From assembly GCA_002381765.1 (NCBI GenBank), contig DFXX01000032.1, positions 134,713 through 177,265 of the forward strand: a DNA stretch of 42,553 nucleotides, written 5' to 3'. The position numbers and the translations under genes were made by a program. The notes beneath the pieces are model-generated. The model ran no database searches and was not told the origin of the DNA. It saw only the letters and a list, made by a program, of their open reading frames with translations. Of this stretch, positions 8,819-16,850 are shown one piece after another. Positions within the stretch are counted from its first letter, which is position 1; the number at the start of each line of letters is the position of its first letter. Origin of the DNA: Bacteriovoracaceae bacterium UBA4097 (GTDB taxonomy: Bacteria; Bdellovibrionota; Bacteriovoracia; Bacteriovoracales; Bacteriovoracaceae).

Positions 8819-9706
8819 ATGGAATACCAAAGTGGATTTATTCAAACCCAGGAAAGCCCGTTGGTGAGGCTTCATTATATTGAGGCGAATCACAGGCCAG
8901 ATGCTCCCCTAGTGCTCATGCTTCATGGTTTTCCGGAAACTTCTCAGACCTGGCAAGATTATCTTCCCTTATTGTCTAAGGAGGGCTTTCACCCCGTGGC
9001 CTTGGATCTCAGAGGCTATAGCCAATCCTCTCACCCCTCAGGCAAGAAGCAATACGATATAGATTTACTAATAAGAGATATAAAACAGGTCATTGATTAT
9101 TTCCATAAGCCAACCTTCCTTGTTGGCCATGACTGGGGAGGCATTATTACTCTGGAGTTGGCAGAAAAGTACCCTGAGCTGTGTAAAGGATTCGTTATCA
9201 TCAACGCTCCTCATGCAGGAACGATGCTCAGGAATATGAGAAGTAGCCTGAAACTCAGCCTAAAACAATCTACTAAATTCTGGTATGCACTTTTCTTTCA
9301 GCTACCCCTTCTTCCCGAAGCTCTCCTTCGAAGATCAAACTATCGAGCATTAAGCTCCGTGATCAAAAGGCAGGCCGTCACTGATAAGGCCTATAGTGAG
9401 GAAGATTTAAAAGAATACCGCAACTCATATGAAAAAGGACTCACTCCGGCCTTGAACTATTACAGAAGAAACCTCTTTCGATTACTCTTTAGGCAGAGGT
9501 CCCTCATCGAAAGGCCGGGGCTTCTTATCTGGGGCGAGAAAGACATAACTCTTCATAGGGAAATTACTGTGGGTATGGAGGATTTTTTTAAGAAAGGTCT
9601 TACTAAGCGATATTTTAAAGGAGCATCTCATTGGGTGCATCGAGAAAGAATGCCGGAAGTTTGCTCTGAAATGGTTTCTTTTTTCAGAGTTTTAACTAAA
9701 AACTAG
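8819..9706 (+). CDS. Alpha/beta hydrolase, epoxide hydrolase/haloalkane dehalogenase-like
   Basis: A 295-residue alpha/beta-hydrolase. Visible are the oxyanion-hole motif HGFPETSQTW, the nucleophile elbow VGHDWGG with Asp at residue 105 (Asp nucleophile, as in epoxide hydrolases and dehalogenases, not the Ser of esterases), the LLIWGEKD acid-loop region and the late catalytic His in GASHWVHRE. A GTG 6 bp upstream also keeps the frame, but the ATG at 8819 has an AGG at 5-bp spacing. The natural substrate is unknown. The 3' end overlaps the convergent HAD gene by 15 bp. Confidence 0.88.
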   Translation: MEYQSGFIQTQESPLVRLHYIEANHRPDAPLVLMLHGFPETSQTWQDYLPLLSKEGFHPVALDLRGYSQSSHPSGKKQYDIDLLIRDIKQVIDYFHKPTFLVGHDWGGIITLELAEKYPELCKGFVIINAPHAGTMLRNMRSSLKLSLKQSTKFWYALFFQLPLLPEALLRRSNYRALSSVIKRQAVTDKAYSEEDLKEYRNSYEKGLTPALNYYRRNLFRLLFRQRSLIERPGLLIWGEKDITLHREITVGMEDFFKKGLTKRYFKGASHWVHRERMPEVCSEMVSFFRVLTKN

Positions 9707-10342
9707 TTTCCACAACTCATCATAGGTCTTAGCGAAGAGACTCGCCCCTGCATTTCGGAGTGCGTCTTCAGGAAAGCTCTGACCAAAGCCACAGACCTTA
9801 AGACCAGCAGCTTTGGCCGAAAGGACTCCACTAACCGTATCTTCGATTACCAGGCACTCACTGGCGGGAACCTGAATATTCTTGAGCGCCGTAAGATATG
9901 GTACTGGACTCGGTTTGTATTCAGAGACATTATTGGCATTCACAAGAACCAGAAAATGATCTTTTACCCCCAGCAATTCCAGAGCAAAATTCTGACTAAG
10001 AGAAGTCGCCGAGGTCACATTGGCCACAGCAATACCTCTATCGATAAGCTTAAGAATGAATTCACTGGCCCCCGGCATGGGACGCATCTGGGTATAGAGT
10101 TCCTCTTTGAAAATCTTTTCACTCTCCAGGGCAAGCTCTTCTGCTGAGGACTTGAGCTGTGGAAATGATTGCTTCATGGCCCTGAAAAAATCAGTATCAG
10201 TCTTCCCTTGATAAAGACTAGTATCAAGGGAGCTCGTATCGATAGCATGACGGTCCAGGACTTTCTTCTTCGCCTCAGTATAAAGATGCTCTGAGTGAAC
10301 CAGGACTCCGTCCAGATCAAAGATAAAATACTTGTATTCCAT
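9692..10342 (-). CDS. HAD-superfamily phosphatase (beta-phosphoglucomutase-like subfamily)
   Basis: A 216-residue HAD hydrolase. Motif I is FDLDGVLVHSE (nucleophile D9, acid D11), with a helical cap at about 20-80, motif II around NVTSATS, motif III Lys in SEYKPSPVPYL and motif IV VIEDTVSGVLSAKAAG. The pattern suits the PGMB/phosphatase group (PGP or GPP-like). It probably dephosphorylates a small sugar phosphate or similar metabolite. It lies 14 bp after the CBS gene stop and is likely co-transcribed with it. Confidence 0.88.
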   Translation of the reverse strand: MEYKYFIFDLDGVLVHSEHLYTEAKKKVLDRHAIDTSSLDTSLYQGKTDTDFFRAMKQSFPQLKSSAEELALESEKIFKEELYTQMRPMPGASEFILKLIDRGIAVANVTSATSLSQNFALELLGVKDHFLVLVNANNVSEYKPSPVPYLTALKNIQVPASECLVIEDTVSGVLSAKAAGLKVCGFGQSFPEDALRNAGASLFAKTYDELWKLVFS

Positions 10343-10356
10343 GCTGAAAGTTTACA

Positions 10357-10809
10357 TCACTTATAGAAGATATTTTTAACTTTTTGAAAAAAACTGATTC
10401 TTGAATGTAATTCATCCAGCAAGACCAACATTAAATCTTGAGTGGTGATGATGCCCATATCATTGTAATCCTCATCTTCGATAAGCACACTGGAAATTTT
10501 TCGGTCTAGCACTTCACGAATGAGCTTATCCAATCTTTCATCACATCGCATTTTGAAAACGGGTGAAGACATATATTCAGAAACCTTCTTATGCTTCTGG
10601 ATATGAAAACTCGTCTTCTCATTAGGAGTGGAAACAACGGTTATCGCTCGCTGAATATCTCTGTCACTTAAAACCCCGATTACCTTCTTCCCATCTGAAA
10701 CAGGAAGATGCCGAAAGCCAGTTTCTTCCATTATCTTTGAGGCTTCTAGAATGGTCGCTTCAGGAGGGATTGTTCTTAAACCTGGAACAAGAATTTCTTT
10801 TATTAGCAC
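10357..10809 (-). CDS. Tandem CBS-domain protein (GTG start)
   Basis: A 150-residue protein with two CBS domains (about 5-60 and 80-140; TGFRHLPVSDGKKVIGVLSDRDI and the KISSVLIEDEDYNDMGIITTQD stretch). The open frame extends upstream to 10860, but that extension contains the norB terminator hairpin. A GTG at 10809 has CTGGAG with 5-bp spacing and starts where the CBS fold starts, so I chose it. It precedes a HAD phosphatase and follows norB. A nucleotide-sensing role is likely; the partner is unknown. Confidence 0.8.
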   Translation of the reverse strand: MLIKEILVPGLRTIPPEATILEASKIMEETGFRHLPVSDGKKVIGVLSDRDIQRAITVVSTPNEKTSFHIQKHKKVSEYMSSPVFKMRCDERLDKLIREVLDRKISSVLIEDEDYNDMGIITTQDLMLVLLDELHSRISFFQKVKNIFYK

Positions 10810-10820
10810 TATAACTCCAG

Positions 10821-10854
10821 AAAAGAAGTGGCGGAGAATATCTCTCCGCCACTT
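10821..10854 (-). terminator. Rho-independent terminator after norB
   Basis: A perfect 12-bp inverted repeat (10826-10837 with 10843-10854, 5-nt loop) is followed on the minus strand by CTTTTC. It starts 6 bp past the norB stop and separates norB from the CBS-HAD pair. Confidence 0.8.
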
Positions 10855-10860
10855 GGGCAT

Positions 10861-13128
10861 TTATTGAATTTCCATCTCTTCTGTTATTATTTCTGAATCT
10901 TTAAACTTGTAAAGTCCTGTCTTATCAATAACCGCCCCTGCAAAGGAGAGAGCTCCAAAAGCAAACACCACATCACCTAGACCTCTTACCCATCGCAGAT
11001 ATTGGATTAAATCGGTTTGCATGACTTCAGATCCACGAGCATACCAAAGGCCCTCTTGCATAGAAGCAATGACCTGAATAATTCCAATAGGAAGCAGACT
11101 TAACAGAATCATGAGCACCAGACCGATATTTAATCCCCAGAAGCTCATGGCCATAAGTTTGCCATTCCACTCCCTTTCTCTAAAAGCTGTCTGAACGATA
11201 ATTAAAATCAGCCCTAATGAGAGAAGTCCATACACACCAAAGGTCGCGCCATGAGCATGAACAGCGGTAGTATTTAGACCTTGCATATAGAAAAGAGCAA
11301 TTGGAGGATTAATCAAAAATCCGAAGAGACCAGCTCCTACCAAGTTCCAGAATGCAACACCCACAAAGAAAAGAATTGGCCACTTATAGTTCTTAGTCCA
11401 AGAAGTCATGCTTTGAATCTTATAAGTATGGAAGGCTTCAAATCCTACCAGAACTAGAGGAACAACCTCAAGAGCAGAGAAGCATGCACCAATGGCACTT
11501 ATGGATATAGGGGTTCCGCTAAAGTACAAGTGATGGAAGGTTCCTGGAATTCCTCCTAATAAAAAGATCGAACTAGATAAAAGTGACGCTTTGGTTGCGG
11601 ACTTCGGCTTAATCAGTCCTAACGTTACAAAGATAAAGGCAATTGCGACAGTAGCAAATACTTCAAAGAAGCCTTCAACCCAAAGATGCACTACCCACCA
11701 TCTCCAGAACTCCATAATACTTAAGTGAGTTCTCGCTCCATAGAAAAGTCCTCCTCCGTAGAAGAGACCGATCGCTACAGTAGATGCAGTAAAGAGAAGA
11801 AGCAGTTGTTTAGAATCGCTTGCAATCTTAAGGGCCGGAGCGATACAACGAAGCATAAGAAATAACCAAATACCAAGACCAGCGAGAAGAAGAATCTGCC
11901 AGAAACGTCCGAGATCTGTATATTCATAACCCTGATGTCCGAACCAGAAGCTCAGATTAAGATCAAGTTTCTGATGAATAGCGAGAAACTCTCCGCCCAA
12001 TGAGCCTAATACCACAACCAATAGTGCACCAAAGAGAACATTCACTCCCAATCTTTGATATTTGGGATCTTTTCCTCCATTGACGATAGGAGCAAGGAAG
12101 AGTCCGGCCGCAAGAAATGAAGTGGCAATCCAAAAAAGAGCGACTTGAATATGCCAGGTTCTTACAATGCTATAAGGAAGATACTTTGATAAAGGAAAGC
12201 CGTAAAAGTCCTGTCCTTCGACAGTGTAGTGAGCAACAATTCCCCCTAAACCGATCTGTAGGATAAAGAGAGCAATCACTGTTCCCCAATATTTCCACAA
12301 GGCCTTCATAGAAGGAGTCATCTGAAAGGTCTTCAAAGGATCAAACTCTGGAAGATTGAGATTAGTCTCATCTTCTTCTTTTTTAAAGGAGTAGTACCAG
12401 ACAAGAAAGCCAACCGAGGCCAGGAGAAGAAAGATAGAAATAATTGACCAGAAAATATTCTCAGAAGTAGGAACATTGTCGATCAAAGGTTCATGAGGCC
12501 AGTTATTGGTATAGGTATGATTCTTGTTAGGTCGATTGGTCGAAGCCGCCCAAGTGGACCAATGAAAGAAGGCCATCATCTTTTCTCTTCTCTCTAGAGA
12601 AGGCAGTACTTCTTCATGAATAGCATAGGCCTTACGGGTTTCTCTTAGTTCTTGAGTATTACTAAAAAGACTTAGGTAATAGCTCTTGGTTTTCTCAAAA
12701 GCTTCTTTTCTTAAATCAGTTAGCTGCACTTTATTGTCTACCAACTTAGCATCACGATAATCATCCAGCATGGCGGCTTTAATGGTCATTTTCTCTGAAC
12801 GAGTTGTCTCATGAAATGCCTTGCCCCAGGTTCTTTGACTATAGATTTCCTGGTAGTTTACTAATTCACGATGAAGCCAGTCGGCTGTCCAGTCTGGGGC
12901 CTGATAAGCACCATGCCCCCAGATAGATCCGATTTGTTGCCCACCAATGGATTGCCATACAACTTGCCCATCCAAAATATCCTCTTTGGTGTAGAGGGTT
13001 TTCCCATCTGAATCTTGGAGTTCTGAATAAATGGGTGGTGCCTGACGATAAATTTCACTTCCGTAAAATCCTAAAATGGTAAACGTCCCGACTAGGACGC
13101 ACATGAGTAAGAGCCAATAGCGTTTCAT
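10861..13128 (-). CDS. norB: Nitric oxide reductase, quinol-dependent single-subunit type (qNOR)
   Basis: A 755-residue membrane enzyme that reduces 2 NO to N2O. The N-terminal periplasmic domain (about 25-215; DGQVVWQSIGGQQIGSIWGHGAY) lacks a CxxCH heme site, as in qNOR, so electrons come from quinol. The C-terminal part is a 12-helix heme-copper-oxidase-like core with ligand His segments in RTWHIQVALFW, VVHLWVEGFFEVF, TFHHLYFSG and TAVHAHGATFG. Length is normal for qNOR. AGAGG precedes the ATG. It is third in an operon with ric and a small membrane gene behind a sigma-54 promoter, pointing to NO detoxification rather than full denitrification, since no nir or nos genes are seen here. Confidence 0.95.
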   Translation of the reverse strand: MKRYWLLLMCVLVGTFTILGFYGSEIYRQAPPIYSELQDSDGKTLYTKEDILDGQVVWQSIGGQQIGSIWGHGAYQAPDWTADWLHRELVNYQEIYSQRTWGKAFHETTRSEKMTIKAAMLDDYRDAKLVDNKVQLTDLRKEAFEKTKSYYLSLFSNTQELRETRKAYAIHEEVLPSLERREKMMAFFHWSTWAASTNRPNKNHTYTNNWPHEPLIDNVPTSENIFWSIISIFLLLASVGFLVWYYSFKKEEDETNLNLPEFDPLKTFQMTPSMKALWKYWGTVIALFILQIGLGGIVAHYTVEGQDFYGFPLSKYLPYSIVRTWHIQVALFWIATSFLAAGLFLAPIVNGGKDPKYQRLGVNVLFGALLVVVLGSLGGEFLAIHQKLDLNLSFWFGHQGYEYTDLGRFWQILLLAGLGIWLFLMLRCIAPALKIASDSKQLLLLFTASTVAIGLFYGGGLFYGARTHLSIMEFWRWWVVHLWVEGFFEVFATVAIAFIFVTLGLIKPKSATKASLLSSSIFLLGGIPGTFHHLYFSGTPISISAIGACFSALEVVPLVLVGFEAFHTYKIQSMTSWTKNYKWPILFFVGVAFWNLVGAGLFGFLINPPIALFYMQGLNTTAVHAHGATFGVYGLLSLGLILIIVQTAFREREWNGKLMAMSFWGLNIGLVLMILLSLLPIGIIQVIASMQEGLWYARGSEVMQTDLIQYLRWVRGLGDVVFAFGALSFAGAVIDKTGLYKFKDSEIITEEMEIQ

Positions 13129-13168
13129 TTTTTCCTCTTGTTGTAGAGATTAATAAAAATTATTCATA

Positions 13169-13483
13169 TTAAAACAGTGCCGTTCGCAAACAGGTGTAAA
13201 CAAGTAGTGCCGAGAGCCCTAAGAAGAGGGAACACTTCTTGGGGACGCTGGTAGTAGTAAATAGATGAGTTAGCCCTCCCCAGAAAGCTGCATCTAAGAT
13301 ACAAAGAACGTGAAACATAAGCCCCAGCCAACCATTAAGGAGGTACCCTCCTCCCACTAGCAGTGCCCAGATGATTCCAGGAATGATTCTCTCCTTTAAC
13401 ATTTGCCCTAGTCCCGGCAGCATCATAGTAAAGATAGCGGCCAGAGAATTATCGATGTAACCATCCACAGGATTCTTCTGCAT
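13169..13483 (-). CDS. Small membrane protein of the NO-reductase operon
   Basis: A 104-residue protein with about three hydrophobic segments (20-40, 44-66, 84-102) and a PGLGQMLKERIIPGIIW segment reminiscent of TM2-type or PGLGQ-containing small membrane proteins. It sits 12 bp after ric and 40 bp before norB, with GAGAGG before its ATG, so it belongs to the same transcript. I do not recognise a named family with confidence. The location suggests a helper for NorB assembly or NO response, which is inference only. Confidence 0.75.
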   Translation of the reverse strand: MQKNPVDGYIDNSLAAIFTMMLPGLGQMLKERIIPGIIWALLVGGGYLLNGWLGLMFHVLCILDAAFWGGLTHLFTTTSVPKKCSLFLGLSALLVYTCLRTALF

Positions 13484-13495
13484 AAAAAACCTCTC

Positions 13496-14161
13496 TTAAA
13501 TTCCGGATTGCATAAGTGCTCTGGGGAATAAGATATTATTCTCCAGATGGATATGTTCCATGAGTTCTACTTCAAGTTCCTGCAAGCGTTTATAGAGAGT
13601 TTGCCAGCTACTACAGGCATCCAAGGGTGGAGTAAAATCCGAGGTTAACCGATGAATTTCATCTAACTGCTTGCCGTGTGCATCGTGTTCTGCTGTCATG
13701 ACCTTAACTGGCATGAGGGCCATATTCCCTCTGCCTGAATCGATCAAAGGGAAGAGAACATTCTCTTCTTTCATCATGTGCATTAGCATTTCTTCCTGGA
13801 GCTCCTTTAAAAGCGAATGAAGGCCATGCGGACAATGTGTGTGATCGTGATGAACTCGTTCAATCTTATCTGCTAAGAACACGAGATCTGGGAGTCTTCT
13901 GCGGAGATCATCGTGATAGCGCTGGATGATAAAATGAGTTAACTCACTTAGAGGTCTATCTTTAATGTCATTGCTCCCGGGATGAGAAAGAAGCTTCAGT
14001 TCTTCTATGATAAGACTTAGATTGAGTTTCTTCTTCTCACAGGCATCTTTAAGCGTTTGCTTTCCCCCACAACAAAAATCGAGACGATTCTTCCTGAAGA
14101 TCTCATGGGCCAGGGGAAAAGAGATGGCCAGATCTGATAGTTTCTGATCAGCATAATTCAT
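13496..14161 (-). CDS. Iron-sulfur cluster repair protein, RIC/YtfE/ScdA family
   Basis: A 221-residue di-iron protein that restores Fe-S clusters after NO or oxidative damage. The N-terminal DUF542 domain (1-60) carries the FCCGG motif; the hemerythrin-like domain (about 75-215) supplies His/Glu ligands in HFIIQRYHDD, MHMMKEENVLFP, TAEHDAHGK and LMEHIHLENNILFP. The frame opens further upstream, but the ATG at 14161 has AAGGAGC before it, and the longer version would start inside the sigma-54 promoter. It is first gene of the ric-membrane protein-norB operon. Confidence 0.93.
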   Translation of the reverse strand: MNYADQKLSDLAISFPLAHEIFRKNRLDFCCGGKQTLKDACEKKKLNLSLIIEELKLLSHPGSNDIKDRPLSELTHFIIQRYHDDLRRRLPDLVFLADKIERVHHDHTHCPHGLHSLLKELQEEMLMHMMKEENVLFPLIDSGRGNMALMPVKVMTAEHDAHGKQLDEIHRLTSDFTPPLDACSSWQTLYKRLQELEVELMEHIHLENNILFPRALMQSGI

Positions 14162-14191
14162 AATAAGCTCCTTGCTTGTACCTCCTCTTAG

Positions 14192-14206
14192 GCAAGCAGC
14201 ATGCCA
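14192..14206 (-). promoter_or_regulatory. Sigma-54 (RpoN) promoter of the ric-norB operon
   Basis: On the minus strand TGGCATGCTGCTTGC fits the consensus TGGCAC-N5-TTGC with the exact GG-to-GC spacing and a single change. Transcription would start near 14181, giving a leader of about 20 nt that includes the ric ribosome binding site. The divergent gene encodes NorR, a sigma-54 activator. Confidence 0.85.
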
Positions 14207-14245
14207 AGGCAAAAAGCTCGTATTTTTGATGACTTGAACACAGAT

Positions 14246-14307
14246 GATGTAAATTCTATATCAAATTTAAAGATATGAAATTCATATCAAGATATGTAAA
14301 ATACATC
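14246..14307. promoter_or_regulatory. Three NorR-type operator/enhancer sites
   Basis: Three 17-bp imperfect palindromes share the form GATRT-N7-AYATC: 14246-14262 (GATGTAAATTCTATATC), 14272-14288 (GATATGAAATTCATATC) and 14291-14307 (GATATGTAAAATACATC). Spacing of the inner bases equals the GT-N7-AC core described for E. coli NorR, which also uses three sites. They lie 40-100 bp upstream of the sigma-54 promoter. The last site ends 2 bp before the norR ATG, suggesting autoregulation. Confidence 0.8.
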
Positions 14308-14309
14308 AT

Positions 14310-15869
14310 ATGAAAAATCTCAATAACCTCATCGATATCGCTCTTAATTTAAACGCTACTTTGTCTTCTCAGGATCGCTACCAGGAACTCCTCAAGATCA
14401 TCCGAGAGACCATTCCCTATGATGCTTCTGTGCTCATGAGAATTGAGGGTGATGAGCTTATTCCCTTAGCAAGTTTTGGCCTGACCTCAGAGGCCAGAGA
14501 AATTAGCTATCCCTTAAAGAGAAACCCTCGCTTAGATATAATCTACCATTCCAAAAACCCTGTTCGATTTCCAGTGGATTGCGATTTGCCTGATCCCTTT
14601 GATGGAATGGTGAGTTCTGATCCCCATGCCCTGGAACATGTTCATGCCTGTCTAGGATGCCCCTTGATTATTGAAGGCAAGACCATAGGCATTCTCACTG
14701 CAGACGCTCTGAAGCCTCATGCTTTTGATAACATTAGCGATGATTTTCTCAGGGCCTTAGCGGCTCTGGCAGGGGCCACTCTCAGAACATCTCTTATGCT
14801 TGAGACGATTGAACAATCAGCAAAGTTTCAAGGAATGGTGGCCCAGGACTTGATGAACCAGGCCGCCTCAAAGAGTGGCGGCGAGCTCATAGGTACTGGT
14901 CAGCAGATTCAAAGACTGAAAGAAGATATGAGGCTAGTGGCCAAGTCGGATTTAGCAGTATTAGTAATCGGGGAAACAGGAACGGGCAAAGAGTTAGTAG
15001 CACGAGGAATTCACGCTTACTCTCGGAGAGCAGATAAGCCTCTTATTTATGTAAATTGCGCTGCCCTTCCGGAAAGCATTGCCGAGAGTGAACTCTTTGG
15101 TCATAAAAAAGGAGCCTTCACCGGTGCCATACAAGATCGACTAGGAAAGTTTGAAGTTTCTAATCAAGGAACACTCTTTCTGGATGAAATTGGAGAGCTC
15201 CCCTTATCTATCCAGGCGAAGCTCTTAAGAGCGATTCAAGAGGGAGAAATCCAAAGAGTTGGTGAGGATAAAATTAGAAAAGTAGACGTAAGAGTGATTG
15301 CAGCTACAAATCGAAATTTAGATGAAGAAATAAAAAAAGGAAACTTCAGATCAGATCTCTTCCATAGGCTCAATGTCTATCCGCTGGTGACACCTCCTCT
15401 ACGGGATCATCGTCACGACATCCCACTATTAGTAGGATATTTCTGTGATTATTACCAAAGGCGTTTGGGTTGCAAACCCTTTCGCTTGAGCGAAGATGCC
15501 ATATCTAAACTCAAGCAATACGACTGGCCAGGCAACGTGAGAGAACTAAAAAATATAATATCAAGGGCCACACTGCAGGCTTCACATATGAAGAATAATA
15601 AAGGACCCGTAATACTTCTAAGACCAGAGCATCTTTACTTACCAAATACCGAAAATGCAAAACCAGCACCGTTTGAAGAGGCTTCAATCGAAATCGATAA
15701 TCAGGCCACTCTGCAAGAGGCCATGCTTGAATTCAAAAAGAAAATGATTATAAGGTCTGTAACAAGGCATAATGGGAATTGGGCCAAAGCAGCTAAGGAT
15801 CTGGGCCTTCATCGAAGTAACCTCTATCATCTAAGAGATCAGCTTGGACTAAAATACCCTATGGATTAA
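14310..15869 (+). CDS. norR: NO-responsive sigma-54 activator NorR
   Basis: A 519-residue regulator: GAF sensor (about 20-165), AAA+ domain (about 190-430) with Walker A GETGTGKE (221-228) and the sigma-54 contact loop GAFTGA (268-273), and a C-terminal Fis-type helix-turn-helix (about 478-515). The GAF residues proposed to hold the NO-sensing iron in E. coli NorR (R75, D96, D99, H111, C113, D131) have counterparts R74, D95, D98, H112, C114 and D132 once a two-residue insertion is allowed. It diverges from the ric-norB operon it should activate. No Shine-Dalgarno is visible before the ATG at 14310, so it may be weakly translated or leaderless. Confidence 0.95.
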   Translation: MKNLNNLIDIALNLNATLSSQDRYQELLKIIRETIPYDASVLMRIEGDELIPLASFGLTSEAREISYPLKRNPRLDIIYHSKNPVRFPVDCDLPDPFDGMVSSDPHALEHVHACLGCPLIIEGKTIGILTADALKPHAFDNISDDFLRALAALAGATLRTSLMLETIEQSAKFQGMVAQDLMNQAASKSGGELIGTGQQIQRLKEDMRLVAKSDLAVLVIGETGTGKELVARGIHAYSRRADKPLIYVNCAALPESIAESELFGHKKGAFTGAIQDRLGKFEVSNQGTLFLDEIGELPLSIQAKLLRAIQEGEIQRVGEDKIRKVDVRVIAATNRNLDEEIKKGNFRSDLFHRLNVYPLVTPPLRDHRHDIPLLVGYFCDYYQRRLGCKPFRLSEDAISKLKQYDWPGNVRELKNIISRATLQASHMKNNKGPVILLRPEHLYLPNTENAKPAPFEEASIEIDNQATLQEAMLEFKKKMIIRSVTRHNGNWAKAAKDLGLHRSNLYHLRDQLGLKYPMD

Positions 15870-16762
15870 ACTCCGCAGGATTGCAGATTTAACTCCTGAC
15901 CAGTCTCCATTTGAAAAAGATTCTTAAAGTAAATAACAGCTGCCTGCATTTGCTGGGCCTGACTGGAGAGATCATCATAGGTTTTGGGGCTGGCCACTCC
16001 CGTTCTCTCCCCAAATTCAAGTTGCTGCCGCATTCTTTCCTGATAGGCGTTAAGCTGATTATTGGCACTACAAGCATGAGAAAAAAGACTAATTGTTCTG
16101 GCTTCTAGGAGTGAGGCAATCTGCCCTTCTATATGTTTCATCGCCTCACAATTTTTTTCATGTTGTTCATTACAGAGTTGAACATTCTTCTTGAGTGCCA
16201 AATCGGCTACAGTGACTTTGTCCATAATGGCCTCTCTTTGGATTTCAGGAGTCAAAAAAGAGAAATTCATCTCAGATTGATTGATCTCCCACTCCGGAGT
16301 CATGCTCGCTAACTCTAGCGTTTGGGATCCGCGGGCCACTTCATCCGCAGCCATATGCTCGAGATAAACTTGAGTTAAATCCTTACAACCATTTTCCAAA
16401 GAGGATTCTAAAGGTGGTTTCATTTGAGTCATATTCCCTGCATTTTGACCGGTCACCGCGGAAGGAAGTTTTATCTCCTGAACTTCCTCTTTGGGAGCGG
16501 CCCCCTTCTGAATAAGATAAAGCGCAGTTTCTGGATTATTACAGTTCACTAATTGATGAAGTTCAGAGCGACCATTTAAACTTTCCTCACCTACCACTTC
16601 TTTCAAGGCAGGAAGGGGTTGGTCCTTCATAAGAGCGCTGAATAGCTCTTCTTGATCCAACTCAGACTCGGCTTCCGCTTCTTGCCTCTCTTGATCATAC
16701 TGAGCACTAGAGCAGGCCATAAGCATAAAAACAGATAAAAGGAGAAGATATTTCTTAAGCAT
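15866..16762 (-). CDS. Putative lipoprotein with ankyrin-like segment
   Basis: A 298-residue protein with a lipoprotein signal (LLLLSVFMLMACSS, lipobox Cys about residue 17). GAGG precedes the ATG at 16762; the frame opens further upstream but without a signal or ribosome site. Residues about 45-85 (GRSELHQLVNCNNPETALYLIQKGA) look like one ankyrin repeat; the rest is helical, Gln/Glu-rich and Cys-containing. I do not recognise a family. The stop overlaps the norR stop by 4 bp, convergent. It is likely membrane-anchored in the periplasm. It follows the beta-helix gene on the same strand after an 88-bp gap. Confidence 0.75.
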   Translation of the reverse strand: MLKKYLLLLSVFMLMACSSAQYDQERQEAEAESELDQEELFSALMKDQPLPALKEVVGEESLNGRSELHQLVNCNNPETALYLIQKGAAPKEEVQEIKLPSAVTGQNAGNMTQMKPPLESSLENGCKDLTQVYLEHMAADEVARGSQTLELASMTPEWEINQSEMNFSFLTPEIQREAIMDKVTVADLALKKNVQLCNEQHEKNCEAMKHIEGQIASLLEARTISLFSHACSANNQLNAYQERMRQQLEFGERTGVASPKTYDDLSSQAQQMQAAVIYFKNLFQMETGQELNLQSCGV

Positions 16763-16815
16763 AATAAACCTCACTAACAGCTCTAACTGCATGTCCCTGG
16801 CCAAGATCAAAAGGT

Positions 16816-16839
16816 TCAAAAGTGTCACATACCTTTTGA
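16816..16839. repeat. REP-like palindrome, copy 1
   Basis: A palindrome with arms TCAAAAG / CTTTTGA around TGTCACATAC. On the minus strand its core AAAAGGTATGTGACAC is nearly identical to the core of the palindrome at 28783-28807. It lies in the gap between the beta-helix and lipoprotein genes. Confidence 0.55.
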
Positions 16840-16850
16840 GCATACTTGAT

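Noticed and set aside
14225..14240. TTGATGACTTGAAC as an FNR/Dnr box near norR
   Set aside because: The right half does not match TTGAT-N4-ATCAA; the NorR-type palindromes explain the region better.
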